DNA of 64,000 bases, from the NCBI GenBank assembly GCA_031002005.1, contig CM061921.1, forward strand, positions 122,418,597 through 122,482,596, in the 5' to 3' direction. This DNA is from Vandiemenella viatica. Lineage: Eukaryota > Arthropoda > Insecta > Orthoptera > Morabidae. A model generated the notes under the pieces. That model saw nothing but the letters and a program-made list of their open reading frames with translations. It did no database searches and had not been told where the DNA came from. Positions 11,946-22,069 of this stretch are shown piece by piece (the first letter of the stretch is position 1; each line of letters starts with the position of its first letter). The translations under genes were made by a program, and so were the position numbers.

Positions 11946-12272
11946 ATTAATATTTATGCCTTAAACTGCTCCTATTTTTTTGGAATGTGGTCAATAAAAA
12001 CCAAAATACTCAGGAAAAACTACACAACAAACAATGGCTAAACTTGTTTGTTAATTTTATTTAAATCATAATAATACCGATACTTACAGAGACACTGTTG
12101 TTATTATTATATGTTAATTGCCTTGTGGTACATTACAGGATTTTTTCAATGTTTGAGGAGTCACTAAACTCAGGTGCTTCTCCTGCTTACCTTTACGTCA
12201 ACGAATGAGAGAGAGAAAAAAAAGACCTCTTCCAATAGTTTTTTGTTACAAAGAATACACGGGTTATGAACA
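11946..12272. other. Intergenic stretch, nothing recognised
   Basis: AT-rich, with no recognisable coding or repeat signal. It ends at the TA target of the Tc1-like element. Confidence 0.5.
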
Positions 12273-12306
12273 TACACTGAAGAGCCAAAGAAACTGGTAC
12301 ACCTGC

Positions 12307-12697
12307 CTAATATCGTGTAAGGCCCCCACGAGCACGCAGAAGTGCCGCAACACGACGTGGCATGGACTCGACTAATGTCTGAAGTAGTTCTGGAGGGAAT
12401 TGACCCAATGCATCCTGCAGGGCTGTCCATAAATCAGTAAGAGTACTACGGGGTGGAGATATCTTCTGAATGGCACGTTGCAAGGCATCCCAAATATGCT
12501 CATCAATGTTCATGTATGGGGAGTTTGATGGCAAGCGGAGGTGTATACACTCAGAAAAGTTTTCCTGAAGCCACTCTGTAGCAATTCTGGACGTGTGGGG
12601 TGTCGCATTGTCCTGCTGGAATTTCCCAAGTCCGTCGGAATGCACAATGAACATGAATGGATGCAGGTGCTCAGCCAGGATGCGAATGTACGTGTCA
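12307..12697 (-). pseudogene. Tc1-like transposase, C-terminal part
   Basis: Contains the second catalytic aspartate in FQQDNATPHTSRIATEWLQE and the third acidic residue (E) in NIDEHIWDALQRA of the DDE core, ending in the usual RVAALLRARGG tail. An open frame continues upstream (to 12855), but residues before the motif come from the inserted MITE and are not transposase. The normal protein is about 340 aa; this piece is about 130. Catalytic residues in this half look intact, so inactivation comes from the insertion and from breaks in the other half. Confidence 0.88.
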
Positions 12698-14161
12698 AGG
12701 TCGGGCCACACTAGACCGCACCGATACCGCGCCGCGTCCGTGCCAACACTCGGCCGTGTGTCGGCTCGCCCTCCCTCACGTCCACACTGGTCCGTAGCAC
12801 GGCCATGTGACTGACGGGTTCCTTCGCGGCCTTCAGTCTCCTTTAACGTATACACTTGGTTGTTTCACGGAATTAATGTTAAAAAATTACCTTAAGAGTG
12901 ATTTGGGGATCGTAGCTGCGGCTACCACCCGTACTTAATTATAGAGTACTGTACTTTATAATCTACGGAAGTAATGAAGTACCTTAAAATACTTTTCTTG
13001 TCTGACTCCTGTTATCACCTAATTGTTTGAACTCTTATGCACAAAAATAGTATTCCAAAGCTGTTTTAACAAATGATCTTCACACTGTATTGAAAGATTT
13101 TCATGTATCTCTATATAGTCACGATTAAATGTCAAGCGTCACTCACTTCACATTTAACGTGTTTGTATTGGTTGAGGTTCCTTTTCGAGTCACTCAATAT
13201 TTTTTTTTAACAGAAAAAAATAAGATTATTATACATTTTTATTTTAATGCAGACAGCAAAGATTCCGTAAACTAATAATAATTTCATGTGGTCTAAAAAT
13301 TCCTCACGGAGTTACTTATCGGTTGCGCAGTACACCTCTATCGTTGTCACCTAATTTGAAAAGGAAAACTACAGAATAACGTGAAATTCGAAACACAGAG
13401 CGTCCTAGCATTTTAGCGTTAACAAATCAAAGCTTTTCCAGAGGTGAATTTCAATTTTAAGACCCATAAAAATTACAGCTGAGACAGGGATTTGAACCAG
13501 GAACTTTAATTTCCTCAATCGTACGCCATAACCTTCTGAGTCAAGAGACAAATCTGGTTATAATCAAAAATTATTATTCAAACATAATAAAATAAACGTA
13601 TTTATAATTTATTTTTGCCACTGCAAAACACAAATGTACTTTTATATGATTGAATACATATTCTCGAGTACTTCTAGATTCAGATGCTTGCGGCGAGTGA
13701 TTTGGGTACGGAAGGTCCCCGGTTCAAAATCCGGATCTTGGATGCAATTTTTACAGGCCTTAAAATCGACTTTCACCACTGGCAAAGATTTTATTTGTTA
13801 ATGCGAACATGCAAGGACTCTACCTAAATTTTACGAATATCTGATGATCTTGAAGTGAGGCTGAAAAAAAAAGGACACACTTCTTATGCAATCAGTAACG
13901 TTAAAACAATATTTAGTCGTAAAGGACCGGAAATTTCGGAACTCTTTCTATACAGTTCTCCATATCGACCAGCCCGACAGCAGACCGACACCGGGCCGCA
14001 CCGTCAAAATGTAAACCAAATTTATCCGGGCTAACACATGGCCAAGTGGTGGCAGACACGCGGTATCGTTTGAACTCACTTCAATCGAGTGAGCGACAAC
14101 AATTAGAAAAGTGACGGTGCGTTGCGGGCCGGGTGCGGTGCGGTCTAGTGTGGCACGACCT
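12698..14161. mobile_element. Harbinger-like MITE, copy 2 (1464 bp, TCA duplication), inside the Tc1 element
   Basis: Terminal repeats AGGTCGGGCCACACTAGACC and (right, reverse complement) AGGTCGTGCCACACTAGACC match copy 1 at 8952-9913. TCA flanks it at 12695-12697 and 14162-14164, interrupting the Tc1 transposase. It shares the internal AT-rich core and tRNA-like box with copy 1 and carries an extra 230-270 bp at about 13380-13640. No transposase is encoded. Confidence 0.8.
13380..13640 (-). mobile_element. tRNA-like SINE insertion within MITE copy 2
   Basis: Present in copy 2 and absent at the matching place in copy 1. The minus strand shows CCTGGTTCAAATCCCTGTC (B box) near 13490-13510, preceded by a possible tRNA-head stretch (TTGACTCAGAAGGTTATGGCG). 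Limits are approximate and no clean duplication was found. Confidence 0.45.
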
Positions 14162-14164
14162 TCA

Positions 14165-14790
14165 CCTGTCAGAGTCGTATCTAGAGGAATCAGAGGTCTC
14201 ATCTCAGTGTAACTGCTCACGCCCCACACCATTACACAGCCTCCACCAGCTTGAACACACCCCTGCTGACATGCAGGATCCATGAATTCATGAGGTTGTC
14301 TCCATACCCGTGCACGTCCATCAACTCCATACAATTGGAAACGAGACTCGTCAGACGAGGAAACATGTTTCCAATCATCAACAGTCCAATGTCAGTGTTG
14401 ACGGGGCCCACGCGATGTTTAAAGCTTTGTGTCGTGCACTCAGCAAAGGTACACGAGTGGGCCTTCGGCTCCGAAAGCCCATATCGATGATGTTTCGTTG
14501 AATGGTTCACACGCTGACACTTGTTGATGACCCAGCATTGAAATCTGCAGCAATTTGCGGAAGTGTTGCACTTCAATCATGTTGAACGATTCTCTTCAAT
14601 CGTCGTTGGTCCCGTTCTTGCAGGATCTTTTTCAGGCCGCAGCAATGCCGGAGATTTGATGTTTTACCGGATTCCCTATATTCACGGTGCACTCGTGAAA
14701 TGGCCCTGCGGGAAAATCACCACCTCATCGCTACCTCGGAGATGCTGTGTCCCATCTCTCGTGCGCCGTATATAACACCACGTTCAAACT
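14165..14790 (-). pseudogene. Tc1-like transposase, N-terminal part
   Basis: The minus strand encodes the helix-turn-helix region and the first half of the DDE core. SSDESRFQLYGVDGRARV near 14365-14310 holds the first catalytic aspartate, followed by WRQPHEFMDP and AGGGCVMVWGVSS. The reading frame changes several times (pieces in two or three frames between 14576 and 14165), so the copy is dead independently of the MITE insertion. Together with 12697-12307 it covers nearly the whole family protein. Confidence 0.82.
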
Positions 14791-15252
14791 AACTTAAATC
14801 GTGTTGACGTGATATTGTAGCAGCAGTAATCGATTTAACGCCTGCGCCAGACACCTGTTGTCTTATATAGGCGTTGCCGACCGCAGCGCTGTACTCTGAG
14901 TGTTTACATATCTCTGTGTTTGCATATGCATGCCTATACCAGTTTCTTTGGTTCTTCAGTGTATTTCTGGTGTTGCAATTATTTTAAAAATACCTAATGT
15001 GGATATTAAGAATTATTGCTAAAAGAAACACATTAAAGAGCCATTTAAAATATGCAAAATGTACCCTTTTCTTATTTCTGCTTATTTCTCATTCTTTATT
15101 TTATTGAGACTGCAGCAGGCAAAAGATTTTAGATGCTGTTCGATATTTTAGTTCCATCGATGTATGCAGTCAGGAACTGAGAGAAATTACTTTGATTGGC
15201 CTTTTTTGATGGTTTGCTGATATCACGCCAGGCGAATGATACGCTAATTCGT

Positions 15253-15531
15253 TCAAAAATACTTTTGTAAATTATTTTCATTCTTTTCTCCAATAAACAC
15301 GTGACGTAAATAACTATTTTCTACTCTTTTTGTTTTCAGTAAGCGTCCACTTCTCACACGAAGTGGTTTACCTGATGTTTCTGTATACATCTTCAGATTT
15401 TGTTTTCTGTTTAGTTGATACGTATTGATAGCAGAATTGTAAGATATATCTACGTTTTCTGGCTCTTGGCTGACGTTTACCATTATTTCGTATGTTGCTT
15501 CCGATTTCGTTTCGCCAACACAAAACACCAT
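15253..15531 (-). CDS. Unrecognised 92-aa ORF, possibly a repeat-borne protein fragment
   Basis: Start taken at the ATG ending at 15531 (MVFCVGETKSEATYE), because the frame upstream runs into SINE sequence. The C-terminus reads VENSYLRHVFIGEKNENN. A second minus-strand copy of this C-terminal segment, FIGANNENELTKEF, is at about 16207-16165, so the ORF belongs to a repeated sequence. No domain is recognised, there is no signal peptide or membrane segment, and it is rich in charged residues. Probably the decayed end of a transposon protein. Confidence 0.35.
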   Translation of the reverse strand: MVFCVGETKSEATYEIMVNVSQEPENVDISYNSAINTYQLNRKQNLKMYTETSGKPLRVRSGRLLKTKRVENSYLRHVFIGEKNENNLQKYF

Positions 15532-15800
15532 TTTGCTAATTTTTATTTTAGCTTTAAGGCTCGTCGACGTCGACGTCGAGGTCATTAGAGGCGGGAAAGG
15601 ATGGGGCGAGGGGGGGGGCAAGGATGGGAAGGAATTCGGCCATGGCCTACTTAAAGGAAGCGTCCCGGTATTCGTCTGGAATGATTTGGGGAAACAATGG
15701 AAAACCTAAATCTGGATGGCCGGACGGGGATTCAAACCCACGTCCTTCCAAATGCGACGCCAGAGCGTTACCGCTCACCCACCACCCTCGGTTACAAAAT
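15525..15800 (-). mobile_element. tRNA-derived SINE (family A)
   Basis: Complete layout on the minus strand: head with GTGGGTTTGAATCCCCGTCC B box, body, and a tail with (GTCGAC)n-like GTCGACGTCGACGTCGAGG on the plus strand. The flanks ACAAAACACCATTTT and ACAAAATGTCATTTT form a possible imperfect 15-bp duplication. It cuts the 5' side of the ORF at 15253-15531. Confidence 0.82.
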
Positions 15801-15985
15801 GTCATTTTTAAGCTGAGTACTAGATCCTGGATGAGAGTCAAAGAGTAATAAAGCAGATTCTAACGGTGAATACGAGTTCTTTGTTGTTGTTATTTCTTTC
15901 TTCTGCCGTTCTGTAATACAAATCATTGGAGCTATATAATTAGTTTTAGTTTATTTTTTGTAGTTTAAAATAAAATAATTTACTT

Positions 15986-16210
15986 TTACTTTTTACAATT
16001 CTGATGCATATTGAAATTAAAATGAATGTTGAAAATGCAGAATCCGGTGCCTGAAGAGTTTAAATTTTTTCCGAATATATCGTTAACAAATAAAAGATGT
16101 TTAACAATAGTTTTCACATATAAAGAAACTGATATTAGCATCATACAAAAACAAAAAGCTTTCAAAAACTCTTTGGTCAACTCGTTTTCATTATTTGCTC
16201 CAATAAACAC
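15986..16210 (-). pseudogene. Second copy of the C-terminus of the unrecognised ORF at 15253-15531
   Basis: Begins with FIGANNENELTKEFLKAF, matching FIGEKNENNLQKYF of the 15.3-kb ORF. The DNA around it (TTTGCTCCAATAAACACGCG versus TTTCTCCAATAAACACGTG) also matches over about 80 bp. The upstream part is cut off next to the SINE at 16262. The frame continues 74 aa with hydrophobic, AT-driven sequence that I cannot assign. Confidence 0.4.
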
Positions 16211-16261
16211 GCGAAGTAAGTAACTATTCTCGGGAGAGATGGTGAAGTCACTTCAAACAGA

Positions 16262-16415
16262 AGATGGAATCTCCGTCCTGGCATCCATGGTTTCCCCAAA
16301 TCCAGGCGAATGCCAGGATGCTTCCATCAAAAGGTCATGGCAGCATACCTTCCCGTTCCTTGCCCCCAGTTCCATCCCGCCTGTAATGACCTAGGCGTCG
16401 GCGAGGCGTAAAACC
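16262..16415 (+). mobile_element. tRNA-derived SINE (family A), 5'-truncated
   Basis: Plus-strand copy lacking the tRNA head: CATCCATGGTTTCCCCAAAT, CTTCCATCAAAAGGTCATGG, then CGTTCCTTGCCCCCAG and TGACCTAGGCGTCGGCGAGG, ending in an A-rich tail (AAAAAACAATAAAAAATAAA). Confidence 0.8.
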
Positions 16416-17936
16416 ATAAGTAAAAAACAATAAAAAATAAAGACAATAAAAGATAATGGTGATCGACGAAAAATCATATGTAAACACCTTGTTCACTCAC
16501 ATTATATTAATTCTCAATTTTGAGAATACATTCTTATGAATCTATTGCACATAAAAAAAAAAAAAAAATCTATTCAGCTATTGTTTTTTTTTCTCCTGCT
16601 TACTTATACCAAAAATTTAAACATTTATTAAATTAGACATTGAATTCTTTGTGCTTTTCCTTTCATTTCATGGAATTACTGGTAAAACGTTTATGCAACG
16701 TTCAGTACAGTTTTTTCTTTTTTCCATTTGAAGTCCAGTAATACTTGACTCCAGGTTTACACTGCTTTGGAAAAAATTTATCTTGTCTCTTAGTGTGAAA
16801 TATGAATGAGTTTGTTAGCCCAAAAAAGGAATTTGACAATTCAGTTCATGAGCTTTGAACGTTTAACTATTCATAGAATTGTATTACTTGATTAGTATTT
16901 ATCTAAAATTAAATCATTGAGGAGCGATACAGTATTGCAGAATTTTAAAACAAGTGCGTTGCAATTTTCTCTTACCTATAAAGAACTGACCTTTATTATT
17001 AAGACATGTTCCAACAACAATTATGAGTAATTTTAGGGGCAGCTTTATTTTACAAACGCAGACTAAAGTCACGCTAGGACGCAATTTCTTCTCCCATCTT
17101 TTGTGATCTGCCATTCTTTGTCTTTCGAGGTTCTCTTTGATGATAAGAAGAAAAAACAATTAACTGGTATGATGAAAAAACAATTAGCGCTAAACGTGGA
17201 GTTTTACATTATGTCCAACAGAAAGCAAGTGGAATGAGTTAGCAAAATGCCATTAAAAATTTCAGAACAATGAACGCTTGCGTTTTCATTCTACATGCAA
17301 GAGAGTGAATTCTGTGTATGTTATAACTTTTGACGTACTCTTACACACTTTGTATTGTGGTTTGTTCATCTACTTATTTGTCTCCACAGAAACATCGCGT
17401 AATTGAATTTCAGTTTTTACTTCGAAGTTAATTTGTTCTGATCAGATATTGCTTAAACATTAAATATTTGCAGGCATTCTTATCCTTTGAAATTTTGGTA
17501 ACAGAACAAACTATGAGTGCCTGCAATCGCGAAAAAGGAATCCACAGCATCATCATTCGACAAACGAATAAAATATCGTTACGAAGGAACCATTGGGCCA
17601 CGTTATGTAACTTACGACTGTCATATCAGCCGGTCAGCCAGACGTTCACTTTGGCCCTAGTAACCACCCAAATATCCACTGCCCTATTCGTCGGTTCGAT
17701 TTCTCCAGTCTCCCTCTGTTCATATTATGATCTATATTCAATTTGGTTTCCAAGCACCAATAGCAGTTTCTTTTCTTTTGGAACTCAGTCAGCCATCTTT
17801 AGTCTCATTCGTCATTTAGCATCCAGAAAAAAATTACTTATACGTGTTGCACATCACTTAATGGTTTTAACATCATTCAAATTCTCATAGTCTAAATCAA
17901 TACACGCTTCCATGATCCTCATCTTAGTTACTTCTC
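16416..17936. other. AT-rich intergenic stretch, no recognised gene
   Basis: Contains an A13-15 tract near 16553-16568. An open frame of 140 codons on the plus strand at 17468-17890 has no recognisable motif and a composition typical of chance or a decayed repeat. Nothing else supported. Confidence 0.5.
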
Positions 17937-18072
17937 TTTTTTTATATGCTTAACGTCTCTCTAACAGCGAGGTCTTTAGAGACGGGAAAGGATGGGCGGC
18001 AAGGAATGGGAAGGAATTCGGCCATGACCTTTTGAAGGAAGCATCCCGGCATTTGCCTAGAGTGATTTGGGA
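17937..18072 (-). mobile_element. tRNA-derived SINE (family A), truncated, 12-bp target duplication
   Basis: Only the 3' half of the SINE is present (from CCCAAATCACTCTAGGC to the T run). TAGTTACTTCTC flanks it exactly at 17925-17936 and 18073-18084. This is clean evidence that 5'-truncated copies are primary insertions, as expected for target-primed reverse transcription. Confidence 0.9.
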
Positions 18073-18583
18073 TAGTTACTTCTCATTACACTCAAATAAT
18101 ATCTATGTTCGTTAGTCAATCGCACGGTGGTCTAAAAATGTTATTAGAAAAAGGATAACTAATTCTCAATAATTTTAATTTGCAGAAACTACAATGCTAA
18201 CACAAAAATCTCCTAGCTAACATGCAGTGCTATAATTTCAACTGTCAACACCAATCAACCTGATATTCTAATCAGCAGCCATATGCATATTAAACCTTTC
18301 AATCTCGGACAAGTCTGAGAATCGCAGCTTCTGCCAACGCCGTAGGGTAAGGCTGTGGTCACAGTGGATGCGTACACTGACGACCAATTGGACGTGCGCG
18401 ACCGCGCGTGTACGCCGCAGTGAAACAAACACTGCAAATCAGGTCAGTGTGGTCACAGTGGAAGCGAGTTGGCCGTCAGTTGACGCGCGCGCGCGCACGT
18501 CCAGAATCTGGAAGCAAGTCTGTTTGGTTTTTGCTGCGTGCACGTACGTCCAAATGAATACAGAGGTTGATTTCTTTAGTTTG

Positions 18584-18690
18584 TGAGAGAAAAGCTTTGT
18601 GGGATCAGACCTCAAAAGAGTACCATAACCGTGATGTGCCGAAGAAGTTGTGGCAGGGAATCGCATCAAAATTAAATGAGTCATGTGGAT
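18584..18690 (+). pseudogene. MADF/Myb-SANT-like DNA-binding domain of Harbinger
   Basis: Plus-strand translation ALWDQTSKEYHNRDVPKKLW then QGIASKLNES is a MADF-type three-helix domain (LW......Y.....K...W..IA..L), the DNA-binding partner protein of PIF/Harbinger elements. It directs transposase to the ends and to the nucleus. Only about 35 residues can be followed before the frame breaks. It diverges from the transposase, transcribed on the opposite strand, the usual two-gene arrangement. Confidence 0.75.
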
Positions 18691-19764
18691 GTCCACCATT
18701 TTATCGAAATTATTTTTTATCACTGAAGTAACATACTTCATCAAAAATTAAAAGCTAATTTAGCTATAATTTGCAATCTATGGTTTATAATTAGTAATTT
18801 ATAATTGTTACAACTATTAACTGTTATCGATTACTATAAAGGCTGCAAAGCATTTTATTTCAATCGACGTTCGTTTGAACATCACAAAATTACTTTTCAA
18901 ATCCTCACGGATTTCATAAGCTCTGATGCTGGCCGTGTTAGTTAACTCGTGATGGTTTTGGTGATTGTAAGGAATAAAGTGCAGAGATTTGGTGTTGCGT
19001 GTTTTGCGACAAGCCTTCTTTATCGATGATTATGTTGTGCAACAGGCAAACACATTTGACAATTGTATGAATGTTTTCAGGGCGTATCTCTATTTCCGTC
19101 ACCAGTACTCTCCATTTGGCACTTAGTATACCAAAAACACACTCAACTACTCTCCTTGCTCTCGAAAGTCTAAAATTAAATGTTTTGCATCTCTTCGAGA
19201 ACAGTGCTTCAATAAATATGGTTACAGTGGATAAGCTTCATCTGCTAGTAAAACGTGAGGCAAGATAATATAAGAACCTGGTAGAGGTCTTGGTTCAGGA
19301 ACATGTAGTGAATTATTTTCAAGGTGATGAAATATCAAGCTTTTAGTAAAAATTCCAACATCACTCTGCTTACCATAGCTTCCAACATCTATCTAGATAA
19401 ATTTATAATTTGCATCAGCAACTGCTTGAAATACGATGGAGTAGTACTGCTTGTAGTTGAAAAACAATGAACCATAATAGGGAGAGCATTTGATTCTTAT
19501 ACGCTTTCCATCAATACAGCCGATTCAGTTAGGAAAATTGCATTGGTAAAAAAATCTTCCGAAATGGTTAAAATCATTTCTTCAGTAGGGAAAGACTTTA
19601 ACTTCTATTTAAATTTTTATACAATGTCCTTCTTGCTGTACTTGATTTGAATAAATGTGATTAATATTAAATAACTTGGAACAAATAGTTTATATTATTA
19701 AACCAATAAATTCATATAACGGTAACTTAATGTAAGAAAAATTCTTATTTTATATTGAATAAGC

Positions 19765-20029
19765 GATCAGCCCTATGGTTCAGTGATTAAGGCGTCTGAT
19801 TTGAGTCTGAATGTTTCCCAGTTCAAATGCCTTTCAAAGGTCCTTAACCCGCCCTTCATCTCTTGCACAGCTTTCTCTAAAATGTGAAATATGTCCTAAT
19901 GGCGGTTCAGATTCCACGTTAAAACGTAGGTACCCTCAGGGGCTAACAACTCTAGTTATACACACCAAGCAAATTCAATCAAAAACGAAGGCTTAACGTG
20001 GTCCTGATTGGCCCACGTGAACAAACATT
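19765..20029 (+). mobile_element. tRNA-derived SINE (family B) with 10-bp target duplication
   Basis: The head GGTTCAGTGATTAAGGCGTC (A box region) and CCAGTTCAAATGCC (B box) begin a 265-bp element whose body (TTCCACGTTAAAACGTAGGT) recurs in the copy near 35.65-35.95 kb. TTGAATAAGC flanks it at 19755-19764 and 20030-20039. Distinct from family A. Confidence 0.82.
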
Positions 20030-20202
20030 TTGAATAAGCTTTTGTGAGATATTGTGTTTGCCCGTGCCAGATATCACGCAAGCCTTAATGTAGCTGCTAG
20101 TTTCTCCATAGGTGCAATGCAAATCCGGAAATTATTCTGTTTCTCAAGTTTCGAACTTATTCTATGTAAAATATAGTTGGATGTTTCTGGCCGCATTCTG
20201 AA

Positions 20203-20440
20203 TTTTTTTTTAACTGCTTAATGTCTCTTAACAGCGAGGTCATTAGAGACGGGGAAGGATGGGGGCAAGGAATGGGAAGGAATTCGGCGATGGCCTTTTG
20301 AAGGAAGCATCCCGGCATTTGCCTGGAGTGATTTGGGAAACCATGGAAAACCCAAATCTGAATGCCCGGACGGGGATTCGAACCGCCGTCCTCCCGAATG
20401 CGAGGCCAGAACGCTAACCGTTACACCACCCAGCTCGGTT
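20203..20440 (-). mobile_element. tRNA-derived SINE (family A), near full length, 10-bp target duplication
   Basis: The best-preserved copy of the family. The minus strand starts CCGAGCTGGGTGGTGTAACG (A box), then GGCGGTTCGAATCCCCGTCC (B box), the body, and ends TTAAGCAGTTAAAAAAAAA. GCATTCTGAA flanks it at 20193-20202 and 20441-20450. It splits the Harbinger transposase. Confidence 0.95.
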
Positions 20441-20785
20441 GCATTCTGAAGTAGCCGAAGAATTTTTCATCATCTCTGATTAAATCAGGGAAAAGTAAAG
20501 CAAATTCTCTTTGAATTTCCCTGTTAATATCACTAATCCAACATTCTTTTTCATTTTCCAACAAGAAGAGTCTTAGTACAGAATTATGTAAAAGCATCCA
20601 TCCACCTTACATTTTTAATGAAATAAACAAGTAATTCCGATTTTCACGGTGACAACAACTACACTGACGAGCGCGCACGACCAACTCCGATATACTGTGA
20701 CCACAACCACACTGACGAGCGCGCACGAAGTTTTCGAACGCGTTATAGGTCGTCAGTGTACGCATCCACTGTGACCACAGCCTAA

Positions 20786-21640
20786 GGGGCACCTGTCACC
20801 CTTATTGGCGACATCTGCCCCTACATTTTATTTTGGACAGGTTGACATTTCTGTTGACATTTTGTCATTACCTACTGCTCAGCAGACTTTTTGCAGTATG
20901 TAGGTAGGTAGGTACATACAATCTCGGACAACACACGGAGGGAGATATATATGGAGACGACGCAAGGGACCTTCACCACGCACTGGAGTGAAACCGGGAA
21001 GGGAGAAGTGTGGTGGGGAGGCCACCATATTGCTTGGCCGTAGAAACACGGGGAATAGGCACAAAAACCTCAAGGGAATCATAAGTCAACCGTGGCGCCG
21101 CAATTTGCTGATGGATTATTATATAACTCGACGAGACAGATCAGAAATGAAGAATACATTTTTTTGATATCGTGCTTAGTTCTTGAGATATAATGTCTCA
21201 AGAGAGAGGAGTTTCGGGTTGAAATTCATGAGAAAAATTTCCCTAAGGTCAAATTTGATGATAGATTCTTATAAAACATGACAAGATAACTCGAAAGTGA
21301 AGAATATATATTTTCGATATCTCGCTTTGTTCTCGAGATATGCTGTCTCCAAATTGGGATGGTTACGTTAGGTTAAGTTAATGTTTAGAACCTTTTTTTT
21401 TAAAAAAAAAAAAAAAATAAAGAAACCTTTCAAAAGACCTCATAGCTTCTGAGCTTACTCAGAAGATATTATACTGTCATTGGCCTTTGTAACTTTGCTA
21501 GCAACAACTGTTAATTTATCTTCTTACCATACACCAAACATCAGAAGCTTAGATGGGAGTAGTTTACATCGCGATACACATTGTTTCACTAACATAGTGC
21601 TCATGAAATTAGTAACAACTAATAATAAATAAATTGTTTG
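20786..21640. other. Intergenic stretch with a diverged 150-bp direct duplication
   Basis: Two segments, about 21130-21210 and 21283-21357, are diverged copies (shared AGATATAATGTCTC / AGATATGCTGTCTC and GAAGAATA..TTTT.GATAT). A GTAG(GTAG)n run lies near 20898-20913 and a T9/A15 tract near 21395-21420. No gene recognised. Confidence 0.5.
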
Positions 21641-21759
21641 TACTCTTCTGGCACACGCTGGAGGGAAACAACAGGACCTATATTCTACAAATTTTCAGTT
21701 GGAAGTTTCCAATACTTTTGGGGTGTAAGAGAATCTAACTGTGGATGTATCAGATACCA

Positions 21760-22055
21760 TAGCAGGGCTGTCTCATTGCAACAAAGCTGTAAAAATGCAC
21801 ACATTGTGCAAAGGTCCAAAAAAGAAATCCATGAAGGTTTTATTGCTTGGAAGTAGTCACGGTAGAGGATTAAGTGCAATGTTACAGCCAAGCCTGGACT
21901 CTGATGTTGAGATGTGTAGTATATTTAAGCCTAATGCAGAACTTGGCAATGTTGTGGATGAAATTTCCAACCTGGGGAAAGATCTTACTAAAGAGGATCA
22001 TATAATTATAGTTGGGGGTCCTGGAAATAGTGTCTCCAGAAATATCGATTATTGA
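21760..22055 (+). pseudogene. LINE ORF1 fragment with SGNH-hydrolase block I
   Basis: Open frame (21741-22055) with KVLLLGSSHGRGLSAMLQPS, then IFKPNAELGNVVDEI and HIIIVGGPGNS. It aligns with the decayed ORF1 of the LINE at 1673-2235 (RVLLLGSSHGRG, FFKPSATLGQVMKDI, RVLIEGDTGNS). GSSH is the nucleophile block of SGNH hydrolases and the GGPGN stretch occupies the place of the later GxND-like block. The C-terminal block with the catalytic histidine is missing; the sequence changes to another repeat at about 22070. Confidence 0.7.
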
Positions 22056-22069
22056 AAAATTATATTATT

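Larger units (their letters stand above)
12275..14961 (-). mobile_element. Tc1-like transposon, split by a MITE
   Basis: The termini CACTGAAGAGCCAAAGAAAC (left) and CACTGAAGAACCAAAGAAAC (right, reverse complement) are 25-bp inverted repeats with one mismatch. TA flanks both ends (12273-12274, 14962-14963). Without the 1464-bp insertion at 12698-14161 the element would be about 1.22 kb, normal for Tc1-like elements. The transposase reads on the minus strand in two blocks (14790-14165 and 12697-12307). Confidence 0.92.
18985..20600 (-). pseudogene. Harbinger DDE transposase, interrupted by two SINEs
   Basis: Reading on the minus strand: the N-terminal part at 20575-20451 shows ECWISDINREIQREFALLFP and then RDDEKFFGYFRM. 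It resumes after the SINE at about 20192 with RPETSNYILHRI and EKLAATLR. After the second SINE the catalytic domain follows: IGCIDGKRIRIKCSPYYGS (first D), IDVGSYGKQSDVGIF (second D) and FNFRLSRARRVVECVFGIL (E), then IVKCVCLLHN. This order is diagnostic of the DDE_Tnp_4-type nuclease. Several stops and frameshifts (for example a stop just before IGCIDG) plus the SINEs make it inactive. All three acidic residues are still readable. Confidence 0.88.
18351..20782. mobile_element. PIF/Harbinger transposon (2432 bp, TAA duplication)
   Basis: 35-bp identical terminal inverted repeats beginning GGCTGTGGTCACAGTGGATG, flanked by TAA at 18348-18350 and 20783-20785. Subterminal direct repeats (CAGTGTGGTCACAGTGGA at the left, ACACTGACGAGCGCGCACGA twice at the right) resemble transposase-binding arrays. 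It carries the two genes expected of the superfamily: a MADF/Myb-like gene (plus strand) and a DDE transposase (minus strand). Two SINEs inserted later at 19765 and 20203. Confidence 0.92.

Noticed and set aside
17468..17890. 140-codon plus-strand frame as a real gene
   Set aside because: No recognisable domain, composition like surrounding DNA, no start context or neighbours supporting a gene.
21360..21385. Telomeric TTAGG repeat
   Set aside because: GTTAGGTTAAGTTAA-like sequence is not a regular TTAGG array and is only about 20 bp long.
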